Shown here piece after piece: positions 42,705-49,734 of a DNA stretch of 49,734 nt. Under the pieces are notes generated by a model. The model was not told the DNA's origin. It was given only the letters and a program-made list of their open reading frames with translations, and did no database searches. Within the stretch, counting starts at the first letter, position 1. Every line of letters starts with the position of its first letter. The DNA comes from Pedobacter sp. ASV17. GTDB taxonomy: Bacteria > Bacteroidota > Bacteroidia > Sphingobacteriales > Sphingobacteriaceae. The stretch spans positions 1 through 49,734 of the forward strand of contig NZ_JAELTX010000023.1 in NCBI RefSeq assembly GCF_016429065.1, in the 5' to 3' direction. The position numbers were made by a program, and so were the translations under genes.

Positions 42705-42754
42705 TGTCACATTGAGCTTGTCGAAATGTATGCTTCGACAAGCTCAGCATGACA
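42705..42754. repeat. Palindromic intergenic repeat (GAGCTTGTCGAA type)
   Basis: Left arm TGTCACATTGAGCTTGTCGAA (42705-42725), right arm TTCGACAAGCTCAGCATGACA (42734-42754), three mismatches, eight-base loop. This sequence type is a common dispersed intergenic palindrome in many bacteria. It could stop transcription from YceI. Confidence 0.75.
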
Positions 42755-42767
42755 TATTCTTATTCCC

Positions 42768-43592
42768 ATGGACACACTAAATCAATTCAAAACACTTGCC
42801 TCTAATTTGGCGCAAAGCGATTTAATGCCAGTGCTTTTTATGGGCCACGGCTCACCAATGAATGGCATTGAGGTAAACGAGTTTAGTAATGGCTGGGCAA
42901 CTATGGCCAAGTCTATTCCGCAGCCCGCTGCCGTTCTGGTGGTTTCGGCACATTGGTTTACATTGGGTACCAAAATCACCGCAATGGATTTTCCGCCAAC
43001 CATTCATGATTTTGGAGGTTTTCCGCAAGCGTTATTTGATGTACAATATCCTGCACCAGGTAATCCTGAGCTGGCGAAAGAAACCGCTGGATTAATTACT
43101 TCAGCTCCTGTAGCTTTAGACCACGATTGGGGCTTAGACCATGGTGCTTGGACAGTAATTAGGCACATGTATCCCAATGCGGATATTCCAGTGTTACAAC
43201 TGAGCATTGACTTTAGCAAGGGCGCACAATATCATTACGATTTGGCCAAGGAGCTATCCGCCCTGCGAAGAAAAGGTATTTTGATTTTGGGAAGTGGCAA
43301 TATGGTGCATAATCTGCGCATGTTGAGCTGGGAAATGATTAATGGCGGCGGCTATGATTGGGCTTTGGAAGCAAGCGAAAAATTCAAATCAGCCATTCTC
43401 AATCATGACCATCAGGCGCTCATTAAGTTTGAGCAAATGGGTAGCGATGTACGTTTGGCAGTACCCACACCAGAGCACTATTTACCTTTAATGTACACCT
43501 TGGGCTTACAGCAGCAAGGGGAGCAGGCATTTTTATTTAATGACAAAGCCGTAGGTGGGTCACTTACCATGACCTCTGTGAAGGTCGCTTAG
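42768..43592 (+). CDS. 4,5-DOPA dioxygenase extradiol-like protein (YgiD/LigB family)
   Basis: 274 residues of the LigB-type extradiol dioxygenase fold. Metal-binding histidines sit in LFMGHGSP (about residue 27), VSAHWF (about 61) and LDHDWGLDHGAW; ILGSGNMVHNLR and TPEHYLPL complete the site. YgiD of E. coli can cleave L-DOPA in vitro, but the physiological substrate is unknown. The ATG at 42768 lies just after the palindromic repeat. Confidence 0.9.
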   Translation: MDTLNQFKTLASNLAQSDLMPVLFMGHGSPMNGIEVNEFSNGWATMAKSIPQPAAVLVVSAHWFTLGTKITAMDFPPTIHDFGGFPQALFDVQYPAPGNPELAKETAGLITSAPVALDHDWGLDHGAWTVIRHMYPNADIPVLQLSIDFSKGAQYHYDLAKELSALRRKGILILGSGNMVHNLRMLSWEMINGGGYDWALEASEKFKSAILNHDHQALIKFEQMGSDVRLAVPTPEHYLPLMYTLGLQQQGEQAFLFNDKAVGGSLTMTSVKVA

Positions 43593-43703
43593 TTTAACGC
43601 CAGTTAGGAATAAGCGTTTTGCCATTTTTAAATATCTCAAGCCTTAGCAAACCCTCTTCGTTCTACTAAAATCGGGACCTGTTTGGCATTCACTCTTATG
43701 TGC

Positions 43704-43761
43704 CTATGTGGTTATGTTTTTTTGCCAAAAATGCAAAAGCTTCCAAAAATAAACCACATAG
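43704..43761. repeat. Intergenic inverted repeat CTATGTGGTT
   Basis: CTATGTGGTT (43704-43713) and its exact complement AACCACATAG (43752-43761) flank a T-rich and A-rich core (TTTTTTT, CCAAAAAT). The 218-bp gap 43593-43810 otherwise has no gene. It may be a dispersed repeat or a convergent-gene terminator. Confidence 0.5.
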
Positions 43762-43810
43762 TACACTCAATGGTGTTAATAAGATGCCTTAATCTTAGGC
43801 AGCCGTGGAT

Positions 43811-44278
43811 TTATTCTGCCCTTTTATAAGGAAACTCTATCTTCCTATGCTTTCCACCCATATCTCCTTCAATCCAAGCAAGCAGTTCGGTTTTTCCCTT
43901 GTTTTGATAAACAATTTGTTGCGGGAAGTCGTGCTGTTTGTTCTCGAAAGTGAAGGTGTTGTTTTGACTGCTTATCAATTTGAAATGGGTAGTGCCCTCG
44001 TTGTTTTTCTCGTAGCCCGTTACACAAAAGGTCCACTCGCCTTTGATTTTTTTAAGCACGATAGTTTCTGTTAAAGCGCTGTCTCCTGTATCTTTAAACT
44101 GATGTGAATGGCCCGTAAGGCTATCTTTGTGCAATATCCAGCGTTCCACGATTTTTCCGTTTTTTGTTTTCATCTGCCATTTTCCGAGCATAAAATCAAA
44201 TGATTTCAGGGTTGCTTTTTGTGCGAAGGCCGAGGTTGCCACGATAAAAAGAACGAAGAGAACAAATAGTTTTTTCAT
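43811..44278 (-). CDS. Secreted DUF6265-like protein
   Basis: 155 residues with signal peptide ending SAFAQ. The mature domain (FDFMLGKWQMKTKNGKIVERW, LTGHSHQ, FENKQHDFPQQIVYQ, IEGDMGGKHRKIEFPYKR) resembles DUF6265, a lipocalin-like beta barrel of unknown function. It follows the aldehyde dehydrogenase by 19 bp on the same strand, so both may be co-transcribed. Confidence 0.78.
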   Translation of the reverse strand: MKKLFVLFVLFIVATSAFAQKATLKSFDFMLGKWQMKTKNGKIVERWILHKDSLTGHSHQFKDTGDSALTETIVLKKIKGEWTFCVTGYEKNNEGTTHFKLISSQNNTFTFENKQHDFPQQIVYQNKGKTELLAWIEGDMGGKHRKIEFPYKRAE

Positions 44279-44297
44279 GATCCGTTTGGTTTGAAGC

Positions 44298-45695
44298 TTA
44301 CATGATTTTTCTCAATAGTTTGAGCACCCATTGTTTGGTGGTGTAGGGAGGGTAAACCAAACTGTTAAAATCAAGCGATCGTTGGGTAACCACACTGCGT
44401 TCGTGAGAAAAATTCTTAAATCCAAAAAAACCGTGACTACTACCTGTCCCACTATGATTTACGCCGCCAAAGGGTAATTTAGGATTGGCAATATGTACTA
44501 AAACATCATTAATGCAAGTACCACCAGCACTGGTTGATTTAATGATTTTTTTAATGTTCTTATCGCTTTTGCTAAAGATGTACAAGGCCAAAGGTTTTGC
44601 TTTTTGGTTCACATAGTCAATGGCTTCGGTTAATTCGTGATAAGGAATGATGGGCAAAATAGGGCCAAAGATTTCTTCTTCCATAATTTTTGCATCTCTT
44701 GGAAGCTGTGTTAAAATTACAGGATCAATGCGATATGTTTTTTCGTCAGATTTACCGCCCCAGTTAATTCTGGCGCCTTTTTCTACGGCATCGCTAACCA
44801 AGTGCTCCAGTCTATCAAAATGCTTTTTGCTAATGATTTTGCCGTAAACTTTGGTGTCGACTTCTTCTTTGGCCTTAAAATACATTTCGCTGGCAAACTG
44901 TTTGTACAAGCCTATAAATTCGTCAACCAAATCCTTTTGGATTAAAATGTAATCGGGAGCAATACAGGTTTGTCCAGCATTGACCAATTTTCCCCAAGCA
45001 ATTTTTTGTGCCGCTTTTGATAAATTCACCTCTTTATCAATAATGGTTGGAGATTTTCCGCCCAATTCAAGCGTTACTGAAGTAAGGTTCTTGGCTGCTG
45101 CACTCATCACCACTTTTCCAATTTCGGTGCTTCCCGTAAAAAAGATATGGTCAAAAGGTTGTTCCAAAAGTTGTTTTGAAACCTCGGCATTACCTTCAAT
45201 GCAGGCAATTTGTTCTTCATCAAAAGTATTGAGGATGATTTTGCTGATGACTTTACTGGTGGCTGGGCTAAGCTCCGAAGGTTTCACCATGATACAATTG
45301 CCCGCAGCAATGGCAGAAATTAGGGGAGACATTACCAATTGAAAAGGATAGTTCCAAGGGGCGATAATCAAACAAACCCCTTTGGGTTCGTAGTAAATCC
45401 TGTTTTTCGCCAATGGATTGCTTAATGTTTTTCCTATCCGCTTGGGTGCCATCCAGCCACTAAGGTTTTTAATGGCGAAATCAATCTCTCCATAAATGAA
45501 AAAAACTTCGGTAACGGCGGCTTCAAAACGATTTTTTGCAAGGTCTTTGTACAGGGCTAAAAAAATGTCATCCTCATTTTCTTCTATGGCCGCTTTGAGC
45601 TTTCGTAGCTGCTCAATTCGGTCTGCAGCATTAGTTTGTCTTAGCGCAAAATGATGCGCCTGCTGATTTTTGAAAACGCAGCCAATTCTGTTCAT
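44298..45695 (-). CDS. NAD(P)-dependent aldehyde dehydrogenase (class 3-like)
   Basis: 465 residues. Motifs: IIAPWNYPFQL, VKPSELSP, FFTGSTEIGK, catalytic ELGGKSP (Glu210) and GQTCIAPDY (Cys244), EEEIFGPILP and the C-terminal SGTGSSHGFFGFKNFSHERSV. The length and the KxxR-type start resemble ALDH3/coniferyl-aldehyde dehydrogenases acting on medium-chain or aromatic aldehydes. Substrate not predictable. Confidence 0.92.
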   Translation of the reverse strand: MNRIGCVFKNQQAHHFALRQTNAADRIEQLRKLKAAIEENEDDIFLALYKDLAKNRFEAAVTEVFFIYGEIDFAIKNLSGWMAPKRIGKTLSNPLAKNRIYYEPKGVCLIIAPWNYPFQLVMSPLISAIAAGNCIMVKPSELSPATSKVISKIILNTFDEEQIACIEGNAEVSKQLLEQPFDHIFFTGSTEIGKVVMSAAAKNLTSVTLELGGKSPTIIDKEVNLSKAAQKIAWGKLVNAGQTCIAPDYILIQKDLVDEFIGLYKQFASEMYFKAKEEVDTKVYGKIISKKHFDRLEHLVSDAVEKGARINWGGKSDEKTYRIDPVILTQLPRDAKIMEEEIFGPILPIIPYHELTEAIDYVNQKAKPLALYIFSKSDKNIKKIIKSTSAGGTCINDVLVHIANPKLPFGGVNHSGTGSSHGFFGFKNFSHERSVVTQRSLDFNSLVYPPYTTKQWVLKLLRKIM

Positions 45696-45799
45696 AGTCT
45701 CACAAAGTGGAATATTAATTGTTAAATATAGTTAAACGCCAATAAAACTTCTTATAATTATCAGCAAATTAGCGTCGTAATATCACATTGCATAACACA

Positions 45800-46999
45800 A
45801 TGAAAAAGTATCTGTTTGTATTTTCTACTTTCTTCCTTTTTGTTCAATTAAAAGCACAAACCGTCAAGCCAGATGTTTTTGTGGTTGGAAATGGCAATGC
45901 GGCCGTGGCTGCGGCGATACAGGCTGCCCAATCCAATGTGAAAACAGTACTGTTGTTGCAAGCTGGAGGCTTTGATATTGAACCCATCGGAAAAGACCTG
46001 CATTCGGGCGTACAGGCTACTTTTTTAAACAAGGTGAAGAAATTTAAGCAGTTGAACGATAGCATTGGTGAAGTACAGTTTGATAAGCAAACCGCCAATC
46101 AGGTGTTGACCCAATGGACGGATAGTATTAAAAACCTTACGGTCATCAAAAATGTGCAGTGGATAAAAGCAGATCGATCTGGGAAAGGTTGGGTTTTTAA
46201 ACTATCGGATGGTAAAACCATTAGACCAGAAGTTTTCGTCAATACGGCCGATCAAAAACTAAATACAGCATTGAAAATTGATGCTTCAGCGGTTGGAACT
46301 TGGGAAAAGTTCAACTATCAAAATCCCATCTATAAAACCAGTATTGCAGTAGGGAAACAAATTGGTGGTAGCACCAATACCATTCTTTCGATGTATCACT
46401 TGTTAATGCCCACTCAAGAAAATTTGGTTTATGTGAGCGATCCTTCTAGCATGTTGATGGGGCAGGCAGCAGGTGCTGTGGCAGCCTTTGCTGGCTTTTT
46501 TAATCAAAGAACTTCCGAATCAAACCTTAAAAAAATACAAGGCGAGCTCATTGCCTATAATAGCAATTTAATGCCCTTTGTAGACGTTGGCATCAAAGAC
46601 GCTAATTGGAAAGCCATCCAAATGGTGGGTATTTCTGGTGTGATCAAAGCCGAAGAGACGAACGGCAAGCTGCTGTTCAACGGTGAAAAACTAGTGCGCA
46701 CCGCCGACATTAAAGAAGTAGTGAAAGCCCATTACTACAAAGCCCAAATTTGGTTCGATGACTATAAAAATGAGGTGATTACCATAGGTGCTGCCTTGGA
46801 TATGATTTGTTATGTAGGCAATAAAGCGCCCGAAAGCACCCTTAAAGAGGTGGAAAAAAAATGGAAAACTACCTATGCCTTTACTTCAAAATTTGAACCA
46901 GAACGACAAATTTCAAGGAGAGAGCTTGCGGTATTGTTGCAGGATTATATGCCTCCATTTAATGTAACGGTAGATAAAACAGGAAAAATTATTAGGTAG
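45800..46999 (+). CDS. Secreted FAD-fold protein (FAD-dependent oxidoreductase-like)
   Basis: 399 residues from ATG 45800 (an in-frame TTG four codons earlier is less likely); signal peptide MKKYLFVFSTFFLFVQLKAQ. Residues 27-60 form a Rossmann motif (VVGNGNAAVAAAIQAAQSNVKTVLL) as in secreted FAD-dependent oxidoreductases (FAD_oxidored/xanthan-lyase-like). The family's later glycine-rich segment appears as LMGQAAGAVAAFAG. At ~400 residues it is shorter than full members (500+), and the middle is reduced, so cofactor binding is uncertain. It lies 93 bp before the M14-like gene. Confidence 0.72.
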   Translation: MKKYLFVFSTFFLFVQLKAQTVKPDVFVVGNGNAAVAAAIQAAQSNVKTVLLLQAGGFDIEPIGKDLHSGVQATFLNKVKKFKQLNDSIGEVQFDKQTANQVLTQWTDSIKNLTVIKNVQWIKADRSGKGWVFKLSDGKTIRPEVFVNTADQKLNTALKIDASAVGTWEKFNYQNPIYKTSIAVGKQIGGSTNTILSMYHLLMPTQENLVYVSDPSSMLMGQAAGAVAAFAGFFNQRTSESNLKKIQGELIAYNSNLMPFVDVGIKDANWKAIQMVGISGVIKAEETNGKLLFNGEKLVRTADIKEVVKAHYYKAQIWFDDYKNEVITIGAALDMICYVGNKAPESTLKEVEKKWKTTYAFTSKFEPERQISRRELAVLLQDYMPPFNVTVDKTGKIIR

Positions 47000-47092
47000 C
47001 CTTTTCTATCTGTAACAATTGTAACATCTTGTTTTGGTGTATGCTAGCCCAGCACTTTTTTGTATAACTTGCATACATAACCGTAAACCAAG

Positions 47093-48739
47093 ATGAAGAA
47101 AAAGCTTTACCTAACCCAACTCCTTTTTTGGTCTGTTACGCTCAATCTTTTTGCGCAATTACCGCAAGATTATAGCAACAGCGCCAGCTTGGCACAACGT
47201 ATCAAAACGTTGACCAGCAAATACCCCAATTTAATCAAATCAAAAACACTTACCCAAACGCTCGGTGGAAAAGACATCTGGATGCTTACTTTGGGTGGCC
47301 AAAATGCTGACCAAAAACCTGCCATTGCGGTGGTTGGTGGTGTAGATGGAAAACACCTTTTAGGTGTAGAAATGGCCATCGGCTTTGCCGAGAAACTATT
47401 GGCAAGTTCAAATGTAGATAGCGTTAAAAACCTGTTGAACAAGCAAACTTTCTACATTTTCCCTAACATGAGTCCTGATGCAACCGAGCAGTATTTTGCA
47501 AAACTGAAATACGAGCGCAGTGGTAATGCAACCAAAACGGACGATGACCGTGACGGAAAATTGAACGAAGATGGTTTCGATGATTTAGATGGTAATGGAA
47601 AAATTACTTGGATGCGTGTTAAAGACGCTACAGGAAAATACAAGCTGAACCCAGATGACCCTCGTTCATTGATTTTGGCTGATGCAAGCAAAGGCGAAAA
47701 TGGTGCCTATATCCTTTTACAAGAAGGAATAGACAATGATAAGGATGGACAGTTTAATGAAGATGGAGAAGGCGGCGTTAGTTTTAACAAAAACGCCAGC
47801 TTTAATTATAAGAACTTTGTTCCAGGAGCTGGAGAGTATGCCGTTTCTGAAAAAGAGAACAGAGCGCTATTCGATTTTCTTTTCGATGCCTTTAACGTAT
47901 ATGCGGTAGTTACCTTCGGACCGACGAATAACCTTTCATCACCTGTGGCATTTAATCCAGCGGGTTTGAGCAAAAGAATAATTACCAGTTGGTTTGAGGC
48001 CGATGCAAAATCTAATGCCTTGGTTTCTGAACGATATAACAAAATCACCAAAACCAAAGAAGCTCCAAAAACACCAACAGAGCCTGGCGATTTTTCGCAA
48101 TGGGCCTATTTTCATTATGGTCGCTTGAGCTTTAGCACACCAGGTTGGTGGGTGCCGAAAGTGGCTCCTGATTCGGCGAAGAAAGAAAAGAAATTTACCA
48201 ATGATGACCCTGTGGCGGCCTATTTACGTTGGGCAGCTAAAGAAGGAATTACCGATACTTACACTCCATGGAAGACGGTTTCGCATCCAGATTTTGCTGG
48301 ACAAACGGTTGAAGTGGGCGGTGTAGATCCTTTTGTGCTTAACAACCCTCCTTATAAGCTGGTAGATAACATTGTGGCTAAACATACCGACTTTTTGGTG
48401 TCGCTTGCCGCCATGGCTCCGCAAATTGAATTTGTTAACCTTAAAACGGAAAAAGTTACCGATGGTCTTACCCGTGTGACGGTACAATTGCTTAATACGG
48501 GCGATTTATCTACCTACACCAAAATAGGCGACCGTAGTTATTTCCTTAAAAAGATTGCCATCAAAGTAAGTGGTAAAAACGGACAGGAAGTGGTGAGTGG
48601 ACGTAAGAGCCAAACCATCGAAAGCTTGCAGGGCAAGGAGTTTAAAGAATTGACCTGGCTGATCAAAGGCAATGGAAAAGTTACCATTGATGCAGGTTGT
48701 CCAACTACAGGAAATAAATCAATAGAGGTTACACTATAA
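47093..48739 (+). CDS. Secreted M14-family protein lacking catalytic residues (pseudopeptidase)
   Basis: 548 residues, signal peptide ending LFAQ. It has the zinc carboxypeptidase fold with the Asp-rich insert (DDDRDGKLNEDGFDDLDGNG) typical of this Bacteroidota subgroup. Aligned with the downstream paralogue, the zinc motif HSNE becomes DGKH (His to Asp85, Glu to His88). The third zinc His (SYHNN) is also missing from TFGPTNN. The catalytic Glu region reads TPGWW, where TPELW is usual. It is therefore probably non-catalytic, perhaps a binding partner of the next gene. A C-terminal beta-sandwich (about 440-548) follows. Confidence 0.87.
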   Translation: MKKKLYLTQLLFWSVTLNLFAQLPQDYSNSASLAQRIKTLTSKYPNLIKSKTLTQTLGGKDIWMLTLGGQNADQKPAIAVVGGVDGKHLLGVEMAIGFAEKLLASSNVDSVKNLLNKQTFYIFPNMSPDATEQYFAKLKYERSGNATKTDDDRDGKLNEDGFDDLDGNGKITWMRVKDATGKYKLNPDDPRSLILADASKGENGAYILLQEGIDNDKDGQFNEDGEGGVSFNKNASFNYKNFVPGAGEYAVSEKENRALFDFLFDAFNVYAVVTFGPTNNLSSPVAFNPAGLSKRIITSWFEADAKSNALVSERYNKITKTKEAPKTPTEPGDFSQWAYFHYGRLSFSTPGWWVPKVAPDSAKKEKKFTNDDPVAAYLRWAAKEGITDTYTPWKTVSHPDFAGQTVEVGGVDPFVLNNPPYKLVDNIVAKHTDFLVSLAAMAPQIEFVNLKTEKVTDGLTRVTVQLLNTGDLSTYTKIGDRSYFLKKIAIKVSGKNGQEVVSGRKSQTIESLQGKEFKELTWLIKGNGKVTIDAGCPTTGNKSIEVTL

Positions 48740-48752
48740 TCAAACACAACAA

Positions 48753-49734
48753 ATGAGGATGAAGAAATACATGCTAATGGCTGCGGTGATTTTGTGTGCC
48801 GTAACATTAAAAGCTCAAAAGCCAGAAAATATATTAGCGGCAGTAGGTACACCGCCAAATCCAAAAGTGCCCATCAGTTGGAACAGGTATCACGACTATG
48901 CGGCCATTACAGAAATCTGTAAAAAGCTGGCCGCCGCCCACCCCAACCTGATCAAGTTAGAAAGTATCGGCAAATCTTATCAAGGGAAAGACCTTTGGAT
49001 CATGAGCATCAGCGACCATAAAGTGGGTAATGCCGATCAAAAACCTGCCATGTATATTGATGGTAATATCCACTCTAATGAGATACAGGGAAGTGAATTT
49101 GCCCTGTACACGGCGTGGTATTTGGTAGAAATGTATGCGGCCAATAATAAAACCGTACAGTCGCTTTTGGCGGATAAAACGTTCTATATCGTGCCCACCA
49201 TCAACCCTGATGCAAGAGATAGTTTTATTCATCAGCCTAATACCGCACACTCCCCACGTACGGGTTTAATTCCTATCGACAATGATAGGGATGGTTTGGT
49301 AAACGAAGATGGTTTTGATGATTTGGATGGCGATGGACATATCACCATGATGCGCCGTAAAAATCCAAACGGTCGTTACAAGGTAGATCCAAGCGATCCG
49401 CGAAGAATGATTGTGGTAGGGTATGATGAAAAAGGAGAATATGAACTTTTGGGTTCTGAAGGAATTGACAATGATGGCGATGGTTTGGTGAATGAAGACG
49501 GTGAAGGTGCTTATGATCCTAACCGCGATTGGGGCTGGAACTGGCAACCGAACTACATCCAAGGCGGCGCGTATAAATATCCTTTCTCTATTCCAGAAAA
49601 TCGTGCAGTGGTAGATTTCGTGATGAAACATCCTAACATTGCCGCGGCACAATCTTATCACAACAATGGCGGAATGATTTTACGTGGTCCTGGAGCTGCG
49701 GAAGACGTGGATACTTACAATGCGCAAGACGTAC
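48753..49734 (+). CDS. Secreted M14-family zinc carboxypeptidase, partial
   Basis: Open at the window edge; 327 codons are visible. Starts at ATG 48753 (or 48759) with a signal peptide ending LKAQ. The zinc ligands are intact in GNIHSNE (His107, Glu110) and SYHNNGG. The Asp-rich insert (DNDRDGLVNEDGFDDLDGDG) is shared with the upstream paralogue and could bind calcium. It follows that gene by 13 bp. The pair suggests an active peptidase plus an inactive homologue, probably degrading extracellular peptides. The C-terminus, including any secretion tag, is outside the window. Confidence 0.93.
   Translation, partial: MRMKKYMLMAAVILCAVTLKAQKPENILAAVGTPPNPKVPISWNRYHDYAAITEICKKLAAAHPNLIKLESIGKSYQGKDLWIMSISDHKVGNADQKPAMYIDGNIHSNEIQGSEFALYTAWYLVEMYAANNKTVQSLLADKTFYIVPTINPDARDSFIHQPNTAHSPRTGLIPIDNDRDGLVNEDGFDDLDGDGHITMMRRKNPNGRYKVDPSDPRRMIVVGYDEKGEYELLGSEGIDNDGDGLVNEDGEGAYDPNRDWGWNWQPNYIQGGAYKYPFSIPENRAVVDFVMKHPNIAAAQSYHNNGGMILRGPGAAEDVDTYNAQDV

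Overview
The window looks like the end of an assembly contig from a Bacteroidota genome, most likely family Sphingobacteriaceae (Pedobacter-like). The evidence is an AT-rich sequence, TAnnTTTG-type promoter elements, a fused lpxC-fabZ gene, porX (the type IX secretion response regulator with a PglZ domain), a DUF4175 giant protein, GIN-domain and DUF6265 proteins, and many signal peptides or lipoboxes ending in FAQ/AC. The taxonomic call rests on gene content; no database search was run.

Bases 1-98 are not genomic. They consist of a 48-base C run, what looks like a 10-base index, and the Illumina Nextera read-2 transposase sequence. Genomic sequence starts near base 99, inside a truncated mnmG on the minus strand. 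Two parS-like ParB sites lie just upstream of mnmG, which suggests the contig end is close to the replication origin.

Layout. 0.1-4.7 kb: mnmG, uup, a four-helix-bundle membrane protein and a GIN-domain protein, all minus. 5-7.1 kb: a plus-strand ApbE-DUF2271 fusion and a PepSY-type membrane protein. 7.2-11 kb: ybeY and DUF4175, minus. 11.2-21.7 kb: envelope and peptidoglycan genes, namely a GDPD phosphodiesterase, a cold-shock protein, an operon of a lipoprotein, a phosphodiester glycosidase and a retropepsin-PDZ protein, a PBP4-type DD-peptidase, a GH18/BioF-like/histidine phosphatase run, and an ald plus VanX-like dipeptidase operon. 21.7-27.6 kb is the accessory-looking part. It has tandem repeats, a compositionally mosaic lipoprotein with an HENYH motif, a set of secreted Ig-like proteins with a clear tandem duplication and a decayed copy, and an outer-membrane barrel protein with a repetitive tail. 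27.6-36.4 kb: conserved core genes (tsaE-porX, an HD phosphohydrolase, lpxD-lpxC/fabZ-lpxA, an ABC ATPase and two adjacent efp paralogues). 36.5-45.7 kb: folate, histidine-degradation, DNA-repair and small metabolic genes, with several short repeats. 45.8 kb to the end: a secreted FAD-fold protein and two M14 peptidase paralogues. The first paralogue has lost its active-site residues; the second keeps them but is cut by the window edge.

I saw no tRNA, rRNA, CRISPR array, insertion sequence or phage gene. The best candidate for something undescribed is the 22.1-25.6 kb lipoprotein plus tandem secreted Ig-like protein cassette. A protease/inhibitor (toxin/immunity-like) reading of it is a hypothesis only.
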